64,000 nt of DNA from Candidatus Thorarchaeota archaeon. Lineage in GTDB: Archaea; Asgardarchaeota; Thorarchaeia; Thorarchaeales; Thorarchaeaceae. The notes below the pieces were generated by a model. It was given only the letters and a program-made list of their open reading frames with translations. It searched no databases and had not been told where the DNA came from. The stretch covers positions 36,914-100,913 of the forward strand of contig SDNP01000006.1 in NCBI GenBank assembly GCA_004524445.1. Reading direction: 5' to 3'. Below are positions 44,252 through 53,177 of the stretch, in pieces. The position numbers were made by a program, and so were the translations under genes. Numbering within the stretch: position 1 is the first letter of the stretch; each line of letters starts with the position of its first letter.

Positions 44252-46084
44252 TCAATCAACTGTTAACGTCTTTGATAGATTTCTTGGGAGATCTGGATTT
44301 ATGCCTTTATCAACCGAGAGATAATAGCTCAATAGTTGTAGAGGGATAACATCAATTAAGGGATTCAGAAGCACAGGAGATTTTGGAACCGCCAGGTAAT
44401 CGCCATCATTGTCAACATATGGAAGAAGCTTGTCCTCTTTCTCCCCAACAATTATTGCCCTTCCCCCTCTACAAGTGACTTCATTGATATGATTGATAAT
44501 CATCCACGAGTCTTCTGTGGTGGTCACAAAAAATACAGGATATTCATCCGTAACGATGCTGAGTGGGCCATGTTTGAATTCTGAACTATACATCCCCTCG
44601 CAATGATTGTAACAGATTTCTTTTATTTTTAGTGCTCCCTCGCGGGCAACGCCATCTGTTAGCCCATAACCAAGGCAATAGAGGTCGGGGACGTCAATCA
44701 ATGTTCTTGCTAGTTCCTTAGCAAGAATGCCGGATTTATTCATTGTATCCTTTGTGAGCCGAGGGAGATTCTTCTTTAGTGCGGAAATGAACTGCTCTCC
44801 TTCCCTTGGATCTAGGTGCCCATTTCTTACTCCTAGTTTAGCTGCAAGATATGCGAAGATTATCGTTTGCGAGAAATACGTTTTTGTGGCTGGGACACTA
44901 ACTTCGTAACCACACACCATTGGAATATATGCATCAGCATTGAACATCAGTGTGCTGCCAATAACATTCAGAACTCCTAGAGTCTTGCCCAAATCATCAT
45001 TCTTCACACGATTCAGTACATTGATGATATCTTTTGTTTCCCCACTCTGCGAAACCAAAATACAAAGACTATCCTCATCCAACGTTTTTCCGTATAGAGG
45101 TTCAAACTGTCCTCCAATGGCTGGAATTATTGGGACCCCCGCGAGTCGATTGAAATAATATGAACCAACAATCCCCGCATTGTAGGATGAACCACAAGCT
45201 ACAAGATATTGTCGGTTCGAGTTTTCAATCATCTGAATCCATTTATCTGATTTTGGTCCTTCAAGAACACCAAGCACGTCTTCTGCTACTTGTGGTTGCT
45301 CATTTATCTCCTTTAGCATGAAATGGGGGTATCCACCCTTCTCAGCTGCAGATGAATCAACACTTGTTATTTCTGCTTCGCGATGCAATTCTTTTCCGTC
45401 TTCTACTCGAAAGACACGAACAGAATCTGGAGTAAGTTCCACCATCTCGCCATCTTGAAGATAGACGACATTATTTGTCAGAGGAAGTATCGATGGAAGA
45501 TCACTCGAAACGATGGTTTCATGTTCTGCGATTCCTGCCACCAGTGAAGAGCCCATTTTTACTGCATAGATCTTTTTCTCATCAGCCCTTCCAACCGCAT
45601 AGGCGAATGCGCCCTGCAAATCCCTCGTGGAACACCGAACCGCCTCAAACATGTCGTCGGTTTGCTCGTAGTATTTGTCAACGGCATGAACACAGAGTTC
45701 TCCATCATTTTCAGATCTAATGTGATGACCGGTTTCCATTAATTCCCTCCTATATTCATAATAATTATGTAGATTCCCATTATGGGCACCATAGAAGTCT
45801 CGTGAACAACCAAAGTGTGGTTGGGCATTAGTCTTGGTGGGTGCTCCGTAAGTAGCCCACCGAAGCTGAGCTATCCCTCTATCTCCCTTCATCTTAGATA
45901 GTCCCAGTTCCTCATTTACATCCTCTATTTTGCCAACATCTTTTCTAAGGTCAACCATACCATTGACAACCGTGGCAATTCCAACAGAATCGTAGCCTCT
46001 GTATGTTAGCTTACTACTACATTCTACCAAAATTTGACCGATATCGGTTCTATTCTGGCTGACAATTCCCGTTATGCCGCACAC
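44252..46084 (-). CDS. glmS: Glucosamine-fructose-6-phosphate aminotransferase
   Basis: Makes glucosamine 6-phosphate from fructose 6-phosphate and glutamine, the first step to UDP-GlcNAc for surface glycans. 610 residues: Ntn-type glutaminase domain (CGITGIV at the N-terminus, RGYDSVGIA, LRWATYGAPT, HNGNLHNY), then two SIS domains, ending DLPRNLSKTLTVD as in the family. The start is GTG 46084, because the catalytic Cys must be residue 2 and GAGGGAG lies just upstream; an ATG at 46129 would add 15 residues in front of the nucleophile. Confidence 0.95.
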   Translation of the reverse strand: MCGITGIVSQNRTDIGQILVECSSKLTYRGYDSVGIATVVNGMVDLRKDVGKIEDVNEELGLSKMKGDRGIAQLRWATYGAPTKTNAQPHFGCSRDFYGAHNGNLHNYYEYRRELMETGHHIRSENDGELCVHAVDKYYEQTDDMFEAVRCSTRDLQGAFAYAVGRADEKKIYAVKMGSSLVAGIAEHETIVSSDLPSILPLTNNVVYLQDGEMVELTPDSVRVFRVEDGKELHREAEITSVDSSAAEKGGYPHFMLKEINEQPQVAEDVLGVLEGPKSDKWIQMIENSNRQYLVACGSSYNAGIVGSYYFNRLAGVPIIPAIGGQFEPLYGKTLDEDSLCILVSQSGETKDIINVLNRVKNDDLGKTLGVLNVIGSTLMFNADAYIPMVCGYEVSVPATKTYFSQTIIFAYLAAKLGVRNGHLDPREGEQFISALKKNLPRLTKDTMNKSGILAKELARTLIDVPDLYCLGYGLTDGVAREGALKIKEICYNHCEGMYSSEFKHGPLSIVTDEYPVFFVTTTEDSWMIINHINEVTCRGGRAIIVGEKEDKLLPYVDNDGDYLAVPKSPVLLNPLIDVIPLQLLSYYLSVDKGINPDLPRNLSKTLTVD

Positions 46085-46233
46085 AGTGCTCCCTCGATTC
46101 TTATCGTTTCGGTGTTGTTTGCTTATCAATGCGGTAATAAGACTTCTGCAACATAAACTGCTGTACAGCTTTCGAAGCCCTTTTATCGCTGTTAAGAATT
46201 AACGCAGGTTGAGAGAGAAGCGAGGACGAGCTG

Positions 46234-46929
46234 ATGAGCCGGCAGAAGCGACTAACGATGTTGCTACATCCATTCAGAAGGGAACTTTATCAGGTTCTAT
46301 GTGAGAATCCCGGAACCTATCTTCTGAACTTGGTAGACCTTCTGGAAAGCCCTCTGGGAACTCTTACATGGCATCTTAGGATTCTGGAGCGGGAGGGCTT
46401 GGTTAATTCTATGAAGTTTGCTGGCAAACGAATTTACTACCCAAAGATGCTACGTTCTACTCAAGCAGAGAAGGCGTACCTGACCATGCGCAGTGATACT
46501 GCTAAACGAGTATTTTCTTATGTAGTCAACAATCCTGGATGCTATCAGGAACAGATGGCCGAGGCTCTTGGAGTTCATCATGATACAATTCGCTGGCATG
46601 TTTCTCGCATGCGAAAGGTCGGTCTTGTGAGAATTAGGAGAGAAGGAAGAAAGAAGAAGCATTATCTCGATGAACTTGGCGAGGACCTTCTAGAAGGAAG
46701 CCTGAATACGATAACTGAAGCATACGTATTGTTCCTCATGGAAAAACTTGAGGACGGCTGTCTGAATCCCGAGATTCGTGAATCGACTCGAGAACAGGTT
46801 CTGATACGAATAGACTGTCCTGAAAAGGGGCGGGACTGCTTCATTAGAATCAATCTGAAGGATTGGCAGCTAGACTTCCTGTCGGACGAAGAAGATACGG
46901 AAGAATCCCCCGCAGAAAGCGATGACTGA
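46234..46929 (+). CDS. Double winged-helix transcription regulator
   Basis: 231 residues. Two winged-helix domains in tandem: residues 8-75 (LTWHLRILEREGLVNSMKFAGKRIYYP) and 85-150 (DTIRWHVSRMRKVGLVRIRREGRKKKHYL). A C-terminal domain of about 75 residues ends in an acidic tail. This layout is common among archaeal regulators. It is divergent from glmS; the CTTTTATCG element near 46179 between them could be a TATA box for it. Confidence 0.85.
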   Translation: MSRQKRLTMLLHPFRRELYQVLCENPGTYLLNLVDLLESPLGTLTWHLRILEREGLVNSMKFAGKRIYYPKMLRSTQAEKAYLTMRSDTAKRVFSYVVNNPGCYQEQMAEALGVHHDTIRWHVSRMRKVGLVRIRREGRKKKHYLDELGEDLLEGSLNTITEAYVLFLMEKLEDGCLNPEIRESTREQVLIRIDCPEKGRDCFIRINLKDWQLDFLSDEEDTEESPAESDD

Positions 46930-46931
46930 GC

Positions 46932-47657
46932 CTAAATCATCTCAGTAACGAAATCTCTCACCCTTGAGGATAGGATTTCCGGACTAGGACCTTTGCATAC
47001 CGCAGCCAGAAGTCGTTTTTCGTCAATTCTCATCACTAGCAAATTGATGTCTTCAGCATTTATCGAAATATAGTCGGTTTGCGGAGAGAATGTGAGGCCG
47101 TTTGAGAATATCGAGCTTGTCAATGCGGCGACCTCTACATCATTATCAAAGCCAACTGAGCCAAGGGGCATTCCCTCCTGTGTTAAGACCATTGCTTGGT
47201 TTATTTGGGGAATGGACTTGACTATTTTGCCTAGGATTGTTTCCTTGCCAAACTCACTATGTGCACCCATCAGAATTTCAATCCGCGTTAATAGTGATTG
47301 AAAGCTTGCCCTAAATTGGTTCACCTCAAAACCTGAATCGTCCGCACGAGAAATAACTAGGACCAGATGGTAATGCGGTTGGATAAAAGTGAGTATTCTC
47401 TCGACAGGGGTTGAATGAATGAGGTGGGACGGAGCTACATTTCCGAGCTGGGATAATGTCGTGGATCCTGCCCAACTGAGTGCTGCTGAAACTGTTGACA
47501 ACAATCGAGGATCGGTTTCTTCATCTCGCGCAACAGAAGCCACTACTACTCCTTCCTTTGTGGCGAGAACTACACATCTTATGGCTCTGTGCAGCTGAAG
47601 CGCGTCTTTGAGCAGACCTGTTACTTCTCCGAGTGTGTCTTCAACCAATGCAAACAC
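46932..47657 (-). CDS. Protein with two Roadblock/LC7 domains
   Basis: 241 residues made of two successive Roadblock/LC7-type domains (about 1-118 and 122-241). Each begins with helices, then strands VVLATKEGVVVASVA and MVLTQEGMPLGSVGF, and ends with a hydrophobic strand pair. In other organisms such domains regulate small Ras-like GTPases, and Asgard archaea are rich in both. No GTPase gene is in the window. Start is GTG 47657, or TTG 9 bases on, which has a better placed AGGTG. Confidence 0.8.
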   Translation of the reverse strand: MFALVEDTLGEVTGLLKDALQLHRAIRCVVLATKEGVVVASVARDEETDPRLLSTVSAALSWAGSTTLSQLGNVAPSHLIHSTPVERILTFIQPHYHLVLVISRADDSGFEVNQFRASFQSLLTRIEILMGAHSEFGKETILGKIVKSIPQINQAMVLTQEGMPLGSVGFDNDVEVAALTSSIFSNGLTFSPQTDYISINAEDINLLVMRIDEKRLLAAVCKGPSPEILSSRVRDFVTEMI

Positions 47658-47833
47658 CTACAGCACATAGTTGCATATGTAATCTGTCTCCGCCTTATTT
47701 ATAGCTCTTGATTGAGAGTATTTTGACCATGAGGATTACTGGATATGAATCAATAGAATAACAGATTTCTGGAGCCAATAGGTTTAAATCGGCGCGACTT
47801 CGAGATGCCATTATTGACCCTGGAGGAAGCATA

Positions 47834-48949
47834 TTGAGCTCAAAATCCGGTATAATTACGTCCTTGGTTATTATTGTTATTGTCTTTGGAGCAGTGGGTG
47901 GCATTCTATTGACCACTAATCAATACGAGCCACCAAGCATCGCAGTTGTGACCCTAGAACCTGGATTTGGTGATTTGAACAGAGATGATAATGCCCGGCA
48001 AGGAATGGACAACATAGCTGTGAACTATTCAGTGCAGTACTACATTCCCGAGGAATTACCATCTACGGCTGCTGAAGCAGAAACGCTAATGGAAGAATTG
48101 GCTGAAAGTGGAAACTACCTGCTAATTTTGGCAATTGGTTCTGATTTGGAATCTGCCGTAGAGTCGGTTGCAGCACAATACCCTGAACAGCAATTTGCGA
48201 TATTGGGTGCTGCAGTCAATGCGGACAATGTAGCATCAGCAACTTTTGCTACCGAACAAGCTGCTTTTCTAGGTGGTGTGTTAGCAGCATTCTTAGCCCA
48301 TGAACAACCGTATTTTGGAAGCACAAATTTCACGGGAGAGATAGGAATTCTGTCAGGTGTTGTAGGCGATCCGGTTACTGATGATTTAATCGCTGGATTC
48401 ATACAGGGTGTCGAAGCAGCAAACGAAACCTACGATCTCAATGTAGGAATTACACAAACGCTCTATGTTGGCTCATGGAACGATACTACTACTGCAGAAG
48501 TTCGTACCTATACAATGTTCGTTCAGAATAATGTTTCCTTGATTTTCGCGCCTGTACGGGCTAGTATGCCTGGTGTAAGAGCTGCGATGTTTCGTGCACA
48601 AGCTGCATTTCCAATTCAGCAGAGAAATGCCGGCAGGTTACCGCTGGTTATTGCGTCTGGAGCGAATCTTGATTACTACGGTACCGCAGACCCAGAAACT
48701 CCCACAGACCCCTCCTATATCGCGACTAGCGTAGTACCACACTTCGATTGGGCAGTGTATGATATTGTGGATGCCACTCTTTGGGATAGATTTCCTGGCG
48801 GTCAGGTCTTTCAATACAACCTTGCTAACGGTGGAGCAAACATTACCGCTTTCACATATAGCAGCACATACATTAGTGATGAATCCACGGAAGCAATCAG
48901 TGATTATATTGACCTTATCGTGGAAGGCACAATAGAAGTTACTCCATAG
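47834..48949 (+). CDS. BMP/Med-family binding protein with N-terminal membrane anchor
   Basis: 371 residues. TTG start with GGAGG upstream. A membrane anchor (residues 7-27) without lipobox Cys is followed by a periplasmic-binding fold of the basic membrane protein family: RQGMDNIAVNY, LILAIGSDLESAVESVA, QQFAILGAAVNADNVASATF and EQAAFLGGVLAAFLA. Further on is GEIGILSGVVGDPV. Relatives bind nucleosides or act as sensors. No permease or ATPase genes are next to it, so the partner transporter is elsewhere or it works as a sensor. Confidence 0.85.
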   Translation: MSSKSGIITSLVIIVIVFGAVGGILLTTNQYEPPSIAVVTLEPGFGDLNRDDNARQGMDNIAVNYSVQYYIPEELPSTAAEAETLMEELAESGNYLLILAIGSDLESAVESVAAQYPEQQFAILGAAVNADNVASATFATEQAAFLGGVLAAFLAHEQPYFGSTNFTGEIGILSGVVGDPVTDDLIAGFIQGVEAANETYDLNVGITQTLYVGSWNDTTTAEVRTYTMFVQNNVSLIFAPVRASMPGVRAAMFRAQAAFPIQQRNAGRLPLVIASGANLDYYGTADPETPTDPSYIATSVVPHFDWAVYDIVDATLWDRFPGGQVFQYNLANGGANITAFTYSSTYISDESTEAISDYIDLIVEGTIEVTP

Positions 48950-49011
48950 GTCATTATGGAAAATTGGGGGGAAGCTCCTCTCCCCCTCTATTACTTTTTG
49001 GATTGATTTAC

Positions 49012-49617
49012 ATGCTTGAAGATGTTATTGTTGAATTTATTCTGAAGTCGGAAACTCTGAAACGAATTCATCGGTCAGGATGGCAGATTGCTGGTGTGCA
49101 TGTGGCTGACTATGAATCAGTTGCAGCCCACTCATGGGGGTCATCATTGATTGCACTCCTTATCTCAAAGCACATCGCTAGACTTGGGGGTGAAATCAAC
49201 ACTGACTGCGTGCTTATGATGTCACTCTTGCATGACATATCAGAGGCTGAACTTTCTGACATTCCAAAGCGAGCAACAGACCTAGGCGGAGCAGAAATGA
49301 AGGCCGGAAAGATGAAAGCCGAATCCGAGGCGTTTAGGGAGCTTCTTGAGCCTTTAAGGAGCTTGTTATCTATTAAGCACGATCAAATGGGTGAAGGAAC
49401 ATCCCTTGAAGAAAAAGTAGTTCGTGCAGCTGACCTTCTTGACATGTTGTTTCATGTCATAGCACTTGAGCGAGCAGGCGCTGACCCAAATTTGCTTGAT
49501 GAGTTCTTTGTCAACTCTGAACAATTGATCAGCGAATTGGGGATAGAGCTTGCCAACTCTCTTTTCGTGAGGTTAGAAGAAATGCATAACCAAAACATCA
49601 AGCGACAATCAGAATAA
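49012..49617 (+). CDS. HD-domain phosphohydrolase, YfbR/HDDC2-like
   Basis: 201 residues. HD motifs: ADYESVAAHSWGS (first His), LLHDISEAELSDIPKR (HD pair) and RAADLLDML (final Asp). This matches the YfbR/HDDC2 group, which removes phosphate from deoxynucleoside monophosphates. ATG 49012 gives the normal N-terminus; an upstream ATG (48964) adds a non-conserved hydrophobic stretch. There is no clear Shine-Dalgarno. Confidence 0.85.
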   Translation: MLEDVIVEFILKSETLKRIHRSGWQIAGVHVADYESVAAHSWGSSLIALLISKHIARLGGEINTDCVLMMSLLHDISEAELSDIPKRATDLGGAEMKAGKMKAESEAFRELLEPLRSLLSIKHDQMGEGTSLEEKVVRAADLLDMLFHVIALERAGADPNLLDEFFVNSEQLISELGIELANSLFVRLEEMHNQNIKRQSE

Positions 49618-49633
49618 GAATGGAACCCTCGTG

Positions 49634-50245
49634 TCATTTCCTATATTCTCTAAATGTTGAAGATAGTAGCCGTGCAACTCGGATGGGCTCGGGCACTTTT
49701 CCGTCCAATGTAAAAAGATTGAGTAAATCTTTGGCGCTTCTTGTACTCATACCAGCTGTCAAGACGTAGACATCAAAACCGCTTTCTAGTGCAATTTTAG
49801 TTCTCTCGCCCATGCTTTTCAAGAGGTCTATCCTTTCTTGATGGTCATCTGGGAAGTATTCTCTGATGTACTTGTCAATTCCTTCTGAATCCTCATAGGA
49901 AATACATGCCACTGGAACACCGGTTTCAGCGTAGAGTAGATTTACATCAATTATATTGAACCACGAAACCACACTTCCTCCTAGCATCCATGCACGAACA
50001 TCATCACGAGAGATCCGATTGAACATTTTCAGTAGTTCTCGAGAGGCATCTCTGCCTCCTACAGTGGGCAAACAGAATCCGAAGCCATCTATCCGCAAAT
50101 CACCTCTCATTATTACTCCACTAACATGGCTTTTTGTGTCATCTTTTTCAAAGCTCTCTGCCACTCCGAGTACTCTAACACCTCTCTTCCACTGAAGATT
50201 ATCATCGCTCTCCTCCGCATTTCCGAGATCTATGTGTTCATTCAT
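49634..50245 (-). CDS. DUF99 protein, endonuclease dU-like
   Basis: 203 residues matching the archaeal DUF99 family, distantly related to endonuclease V: RVLGVAESF, VIMRGDLRIDGFGF, TVGGRDASREL, GGSVVSWFNIID, PVACISYEDSEGI, and KVPEPIRVARLL. The family is predicted to cut at damaged or deoxyuridine-containing DNA. It is convergent with the HD phosphohydrolase, 16 bases apart; both could relate to nucleotide quality control, but this is only by proximity. Confidence 0.88.
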   Translation of the reverse strand: MNEHIDLGNAEESDDNLQWKRGVRVLGVAESFEKDDTKSHVSGVIMRGDLRIDGFGFCLPTVGGRDASRELLKMFNRISRDDVRAWMLGGSVVSWFNIIDVNLLYAETGVPVACISYEDSEGIDKYIREYFPDDHQERIDLLKSMGERTKIALESGFDVYVLTAGMSTRSAKDLLNLFTLDGKVPEPIRVARLLSSTFREYRK

Positions 50246-50401
50246 TCCTGCTCATCCGAATATCTACGCAAACTGCAAATTAAGCGTTGAGCCATGGGGC
50301 TAATCAGATTCTTGAATGCCTGGAGAATCATAGGATAACGTTCACTGTAAGTTGGATAATCTTGGACAGAGGAGCCTTATGCTGCCAGAAACTGCACTGG
50401 G

Positions 50402-50445
50402 CTGAACTCCTTGAGGTCGTGGGATAACCTCGGATGAGAGTTCAG
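50402..50445. repeat. Inverted repeat / hairpin
   Basis: CTGAACTC (50402-50409) pairs perfectly with GAGTTCAG (50438-50445), and GAGGT (50413-50417) with ACCTC (50427-50431) inside it. A 3-base bulge faces a 6-base one (GGATGA), and a 9-base loop caps the stem. It could be an RNA element or a protein-binding palindrome. There is no T-run after it on either strand, so it is not a simple terminator. Confidence 0.5.
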
Positions 50446-50602
50446 AAGCAGAGTTTCTAAATGCCACATTAAAGCCCCCTCATTGTCTAGACTGTCATCT
50501 CATATATGTCCGGGTTTGTCCACGTTTGCTGTAGCTGTTGGTATACCCTCTGCGTGTATAGCTCGGATAGTACCAATTGTTTTCTTTAACCCTGCAGTGA
50601 AG

Positions 50603-50611
50603 CTTTATTAA
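50603..50611 (+). promoter_or_regulatory. Possible TATA box of Roadblock gene
   Basis: CTTTATTAA lies about 58 bases before the ATG at 50666, giving a leader of about 30 bases. Confidence 0.4.
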
Positions 50612-50665
50612 TGCGCAACTTATTCCCAGCAATACGGACGGCTCCGATTCAAGAGAGTGGTGTCT

Positions 50666-51049
50666 ATGTTTGACCCAAATTTCGATGAACTTCAGGGTAA
50701 ACTGAGGGAGATAATGGAAGAAGCGACCTCCCTAGCCGCTGGAGTTAGAGCATGGTTACTACTTTCAAAAGAAGGACTTCCAATTGCCTCTGCTGTTCCC
50801 CATGGTCTCGAAGAAGCAGAGATTGCTGCAATGTCTGCTTCTATTCTAGGAGTTGCAGACCTGGCTGCTGAAAGATTGGACCAAGGGACTCTAGAAGAAG
50901 TTCTCATTACAAATGAACAAGGTCTTATTATCCTTAGAGGAGCTGGAGAAAAAGCTATTCTGGTTTTGGCTGCTAGAAAAGATATGAAGACCGGGCTGCT
51001 AGTCTATGCAGCGAAGACTGCCAGTGAGAAAATAGCTCCTATGCTGTAA
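50666..51049 (+). CDS. Roadblock/LC7 (MglB-like) protein
   Basis: 127 residues forming one Roadblock/LC7 domain: N-terminal helix, AWLLLSKEGLPIASAVP, a helix with MSASILGVADLAAERL, strands EEVLITNEQGLIILRGAG and AILVLAARKDMKTGLL, and a final helix. Such proteins act as regulators of small GTPases; in Asgard archaea they are numerous. ATG 50666 is preferred, with GGTG just upstream (GTG 50657 is in frame). Convergent with the protease gene, with no spacer. Confidence 0.88.
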   Translation: MFDPNFDELQGKLREIMEEATSLAAGVRAWLLLSKEGLPIASAVPHGLEEAEIAAMSASILGVADLAAERLDQGTLEEVLITNEQGLIILRGAGEKAILVLAARKDMKTGLLVYAAKTASEKIAPML

Positions 51050-53044
51050 CTATATCAGTCCAATTAGCCAGAATACAGATTGAAGCATGATTTTTGAATT
51101 TTGGTCCGAATGATAGTAACCATTAAGGGCATAATTGTCCAGAAAGAAATTACTTCCTGATACTATTATTCTTGAACCTCCACTTTCTCCTGCGGCGAGA
51201 ATCGGACGAACTATTTCTTGGACATTTCCATTTTCATCAACCTCTCTCACCGTAGCCCATGCAAGAGCAATAGCGGTGCCTGACATGCTGATTGAGCATC
51301 CGTTATAATCGAATGATTCTACTCTTTCCGTAACTGGATGGTTCTGAATATCTGTGATTTCTTTCGTTGATGGGATACCATTAGTGAAGAATGTGACGCC
51401 AGGAATTTGATCATAGTTTAGACCGAAGTTAAACACTGAATACAACTCATTCGCTCCTTCGATGTCGAAGCTCTGATTATATCCTGCCACAAGCATGATG
51501 CTCCCACCTTGAGACCAGTATTCACGATATGCTTCAATCTCAAAATCGGTGTATCTGATTGAATCAACTGGCTTCAAAACATGATTACTTTCTTGAAATT
51601 GCCAAGAACAAGGATCCAATACAAATATAGCATCATACTGATTCAGATTTGCTAGTGCTATAGAGTCGCCTATTCTGATTTCTTCAACAGCTATTCCAAT
51701 GCTAGTTACCTTCTCATAGAAGGTCCTAAATTGCCCAAAAATGGAGTCGATCATCCATGAAGAATGTGACGTGTCGAAGGCAACTCTTGCGAAGGGTACT
51801 GAAACATCAAATCGGATATTCGATCGAATTTGCATATATCCTTGCGAATCCAGAATCATCCGACCAGTAACCCCCTCAATTTTTTCTCCTGCGACCACTT
51901 CCACATCAAGTTCAATCTCGCCTGCCTGATCTATGTGGAATAGGCTGGGAATATCTACCCATGGCTTGACGTCTCCTTGGATAGAAAGCGCGAAACTTGT
52001 ATTTGTGCTTGAAAAAAGAGGAATAGTGATTCTTGTGCTTGTATTCACAAACCATCTCTCAAAATTAAAGGGCGAAATTGTTGGAACTGTCCAAGCTATG
52101 AGAGGTAAATTGCCGTCTTTCTGTGATGAGTCAAGAAATCTTAGGGCAGAATCAATGTCAATCACTCCGGCACCAACCTCCCAGTACTCATAAGGGGAAT
52201 ACCGAGCTCCCATCATTAGCGCTGATTTGATCATACCTGTTGTCCAATCCCAATTCTTTTCCCGGCAATACCGTATCATCCTTGCGACTCCCGCGGATAC
52301 TATAGGTGCAGCAAAGCTGGTTCCAAAAAGAGTTGTAGGCCCTGAAGTGTAAAATCCTTTTGCAGAGATGTCGGGTTTAAGCGATCTTCCATAAGAAGGC
52401 CCCCGACCGGAAAATGAGAAAGGTTCGTTGTTCTCATTAAGTGCTGCTACCCCAATAACTTCTGGATAGACTGCAGGTGTCTCGACACTGCTACCCGATA
52501 CTCCATTTAGCCCTCCATTTCCCACAGCTGCTATTATTGAAACCCCTCGATGAAACGCCCGCTGAATAGTTTCGCGGAGATTGCTTGCAACATCAGCAGT
52601 TCCGCCCAAGCTAAGATTGATGATAGTACAATTCTGTTCTATGCTCCATTCAATTGCGGCAATAAGCCCTTGTGTGGTTGCAATATCATCTGGACTTATG
52701 ACTTTGGCATTTATTATGGCTGCATGGGGTGCTTCTTGGGCTATTATGGAAGCTACATGGGTGCCATGGTTTTTTCCATTTGGCCTGCTATCGGTTACTG
52801 ACGGGTCATCAGATGCATAGCCATATGATTCATTGATGAAGCTTTTTTGTGCAACTATTCTTGATGAGAGAATAGAGCTTTCATCCATGCCCGAGTCTAT
52901 TACAGCTACTCTTTCTGTGAGGTCCGTCCCGATGAAAGCTCTAGGAACAACAATGAAAATGAATGCTCCAGAAAGAATCACGATTGTGACTAGCAAGATA
53001 ACCGTACCTCGCTTTCGAATAGGAACTCTGTCTGGATTCTCCAT
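51050..53044 (-). CDS. Membrane-anchored subtilisin-like serine protease
   Basis: 664 residues. N-terminal membrane anchor (about 13-35), then an S8 peptidase domain with the full catalytic set: D50 (VAVIDSGMD), H96 (HGTHVASI), N175 (AAVGNGG) and S242 (GTSFAAP). The domain has essentially no propeptide before Asp50. The C-terminal 350 residues include beta-rich segments and an alpha/beta part (DAIFVLDPCSWQF, GGSIMLVAGYNQSF) that looks like a class I glutamine-amidotransferase-type fold. It would act outside the cell while tethered. Orientation is by the N-terminal anchor. Confidence 0.9.
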   Translation of the reverse strand: MENPDRVPIRKRGTVILLVTIVILSGAFIFIVVPRAFIGTDLTERVAVIDSGMDESSILSSRIVAQKSFINESYGYASDDPSVTDSRPNGKNHGTHVASIIAQEAPHAAIINAKVISPDDIATTQGLIAAIEWSIEQNCTIINLSLGGTADVASNLRETIQRAFHRGVSIIAAVGNGGLNGVSGSSVETPAVYPEVIGVAALNENNEPFSFSGRGPSYGRSLKPDISAKGFYTSGPTTLFGTSFAAPIVSAGVARMIRYCREKNWDWTTGMIKSALMMGARYSPYEYWEVGAGVIDIDSALRFLDSSQKDGNLPLIAWTVPTISPFNFERWFVNTSTRITIPLFSSTNTSFALSIQGDVKPWVDIPSLFHIDQAGEIELDVEVVAGEKIEGVTGRMILDSQGYMQIRSNIRFDVSVPFARVAFDTSHSSWMIDSIFGQFRTFYEKVTSIGIAVEEIRIGDSIALANLNQYDAIFVLDPCSWQFQESNHVLKPVDSIRYTDFEIEAYREYWSQGGSIMLVAGYNQSFDIEGANELYSVFNFGLNYDQIPGVTFFTNGIPSTKEITDIQNHPVTERVESFDYNGCSISMSGTAIALAWATVREVDENGNVQEIVRPILAAGESGGSRIIVSGSNFFLDNYALNGYYHSDQNSKIMLQSVFWLIGLI

Positions 53045-53177
53045 CTCTCAATGCCGCCTAGGCTACCGTTTTCTATGCATGAATATGCATCTTCACATAA
53101 AGCCTATGTTAATCAAGCAAGACATGAATCCAAAATCTTATCTCCTCCTCGAATTACATCTCCGAGAGGCCACCTAA

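Larger units (their letters stand above)
50246..50665. other. Intergenic region with long hairpin
   Basis: About 420 bases between divergent genes. It holds a hairpin (50402-50445, separate entry) and a TATA-like box before the Roadblock gene. I see no protein gene. Confidence 0.4.
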
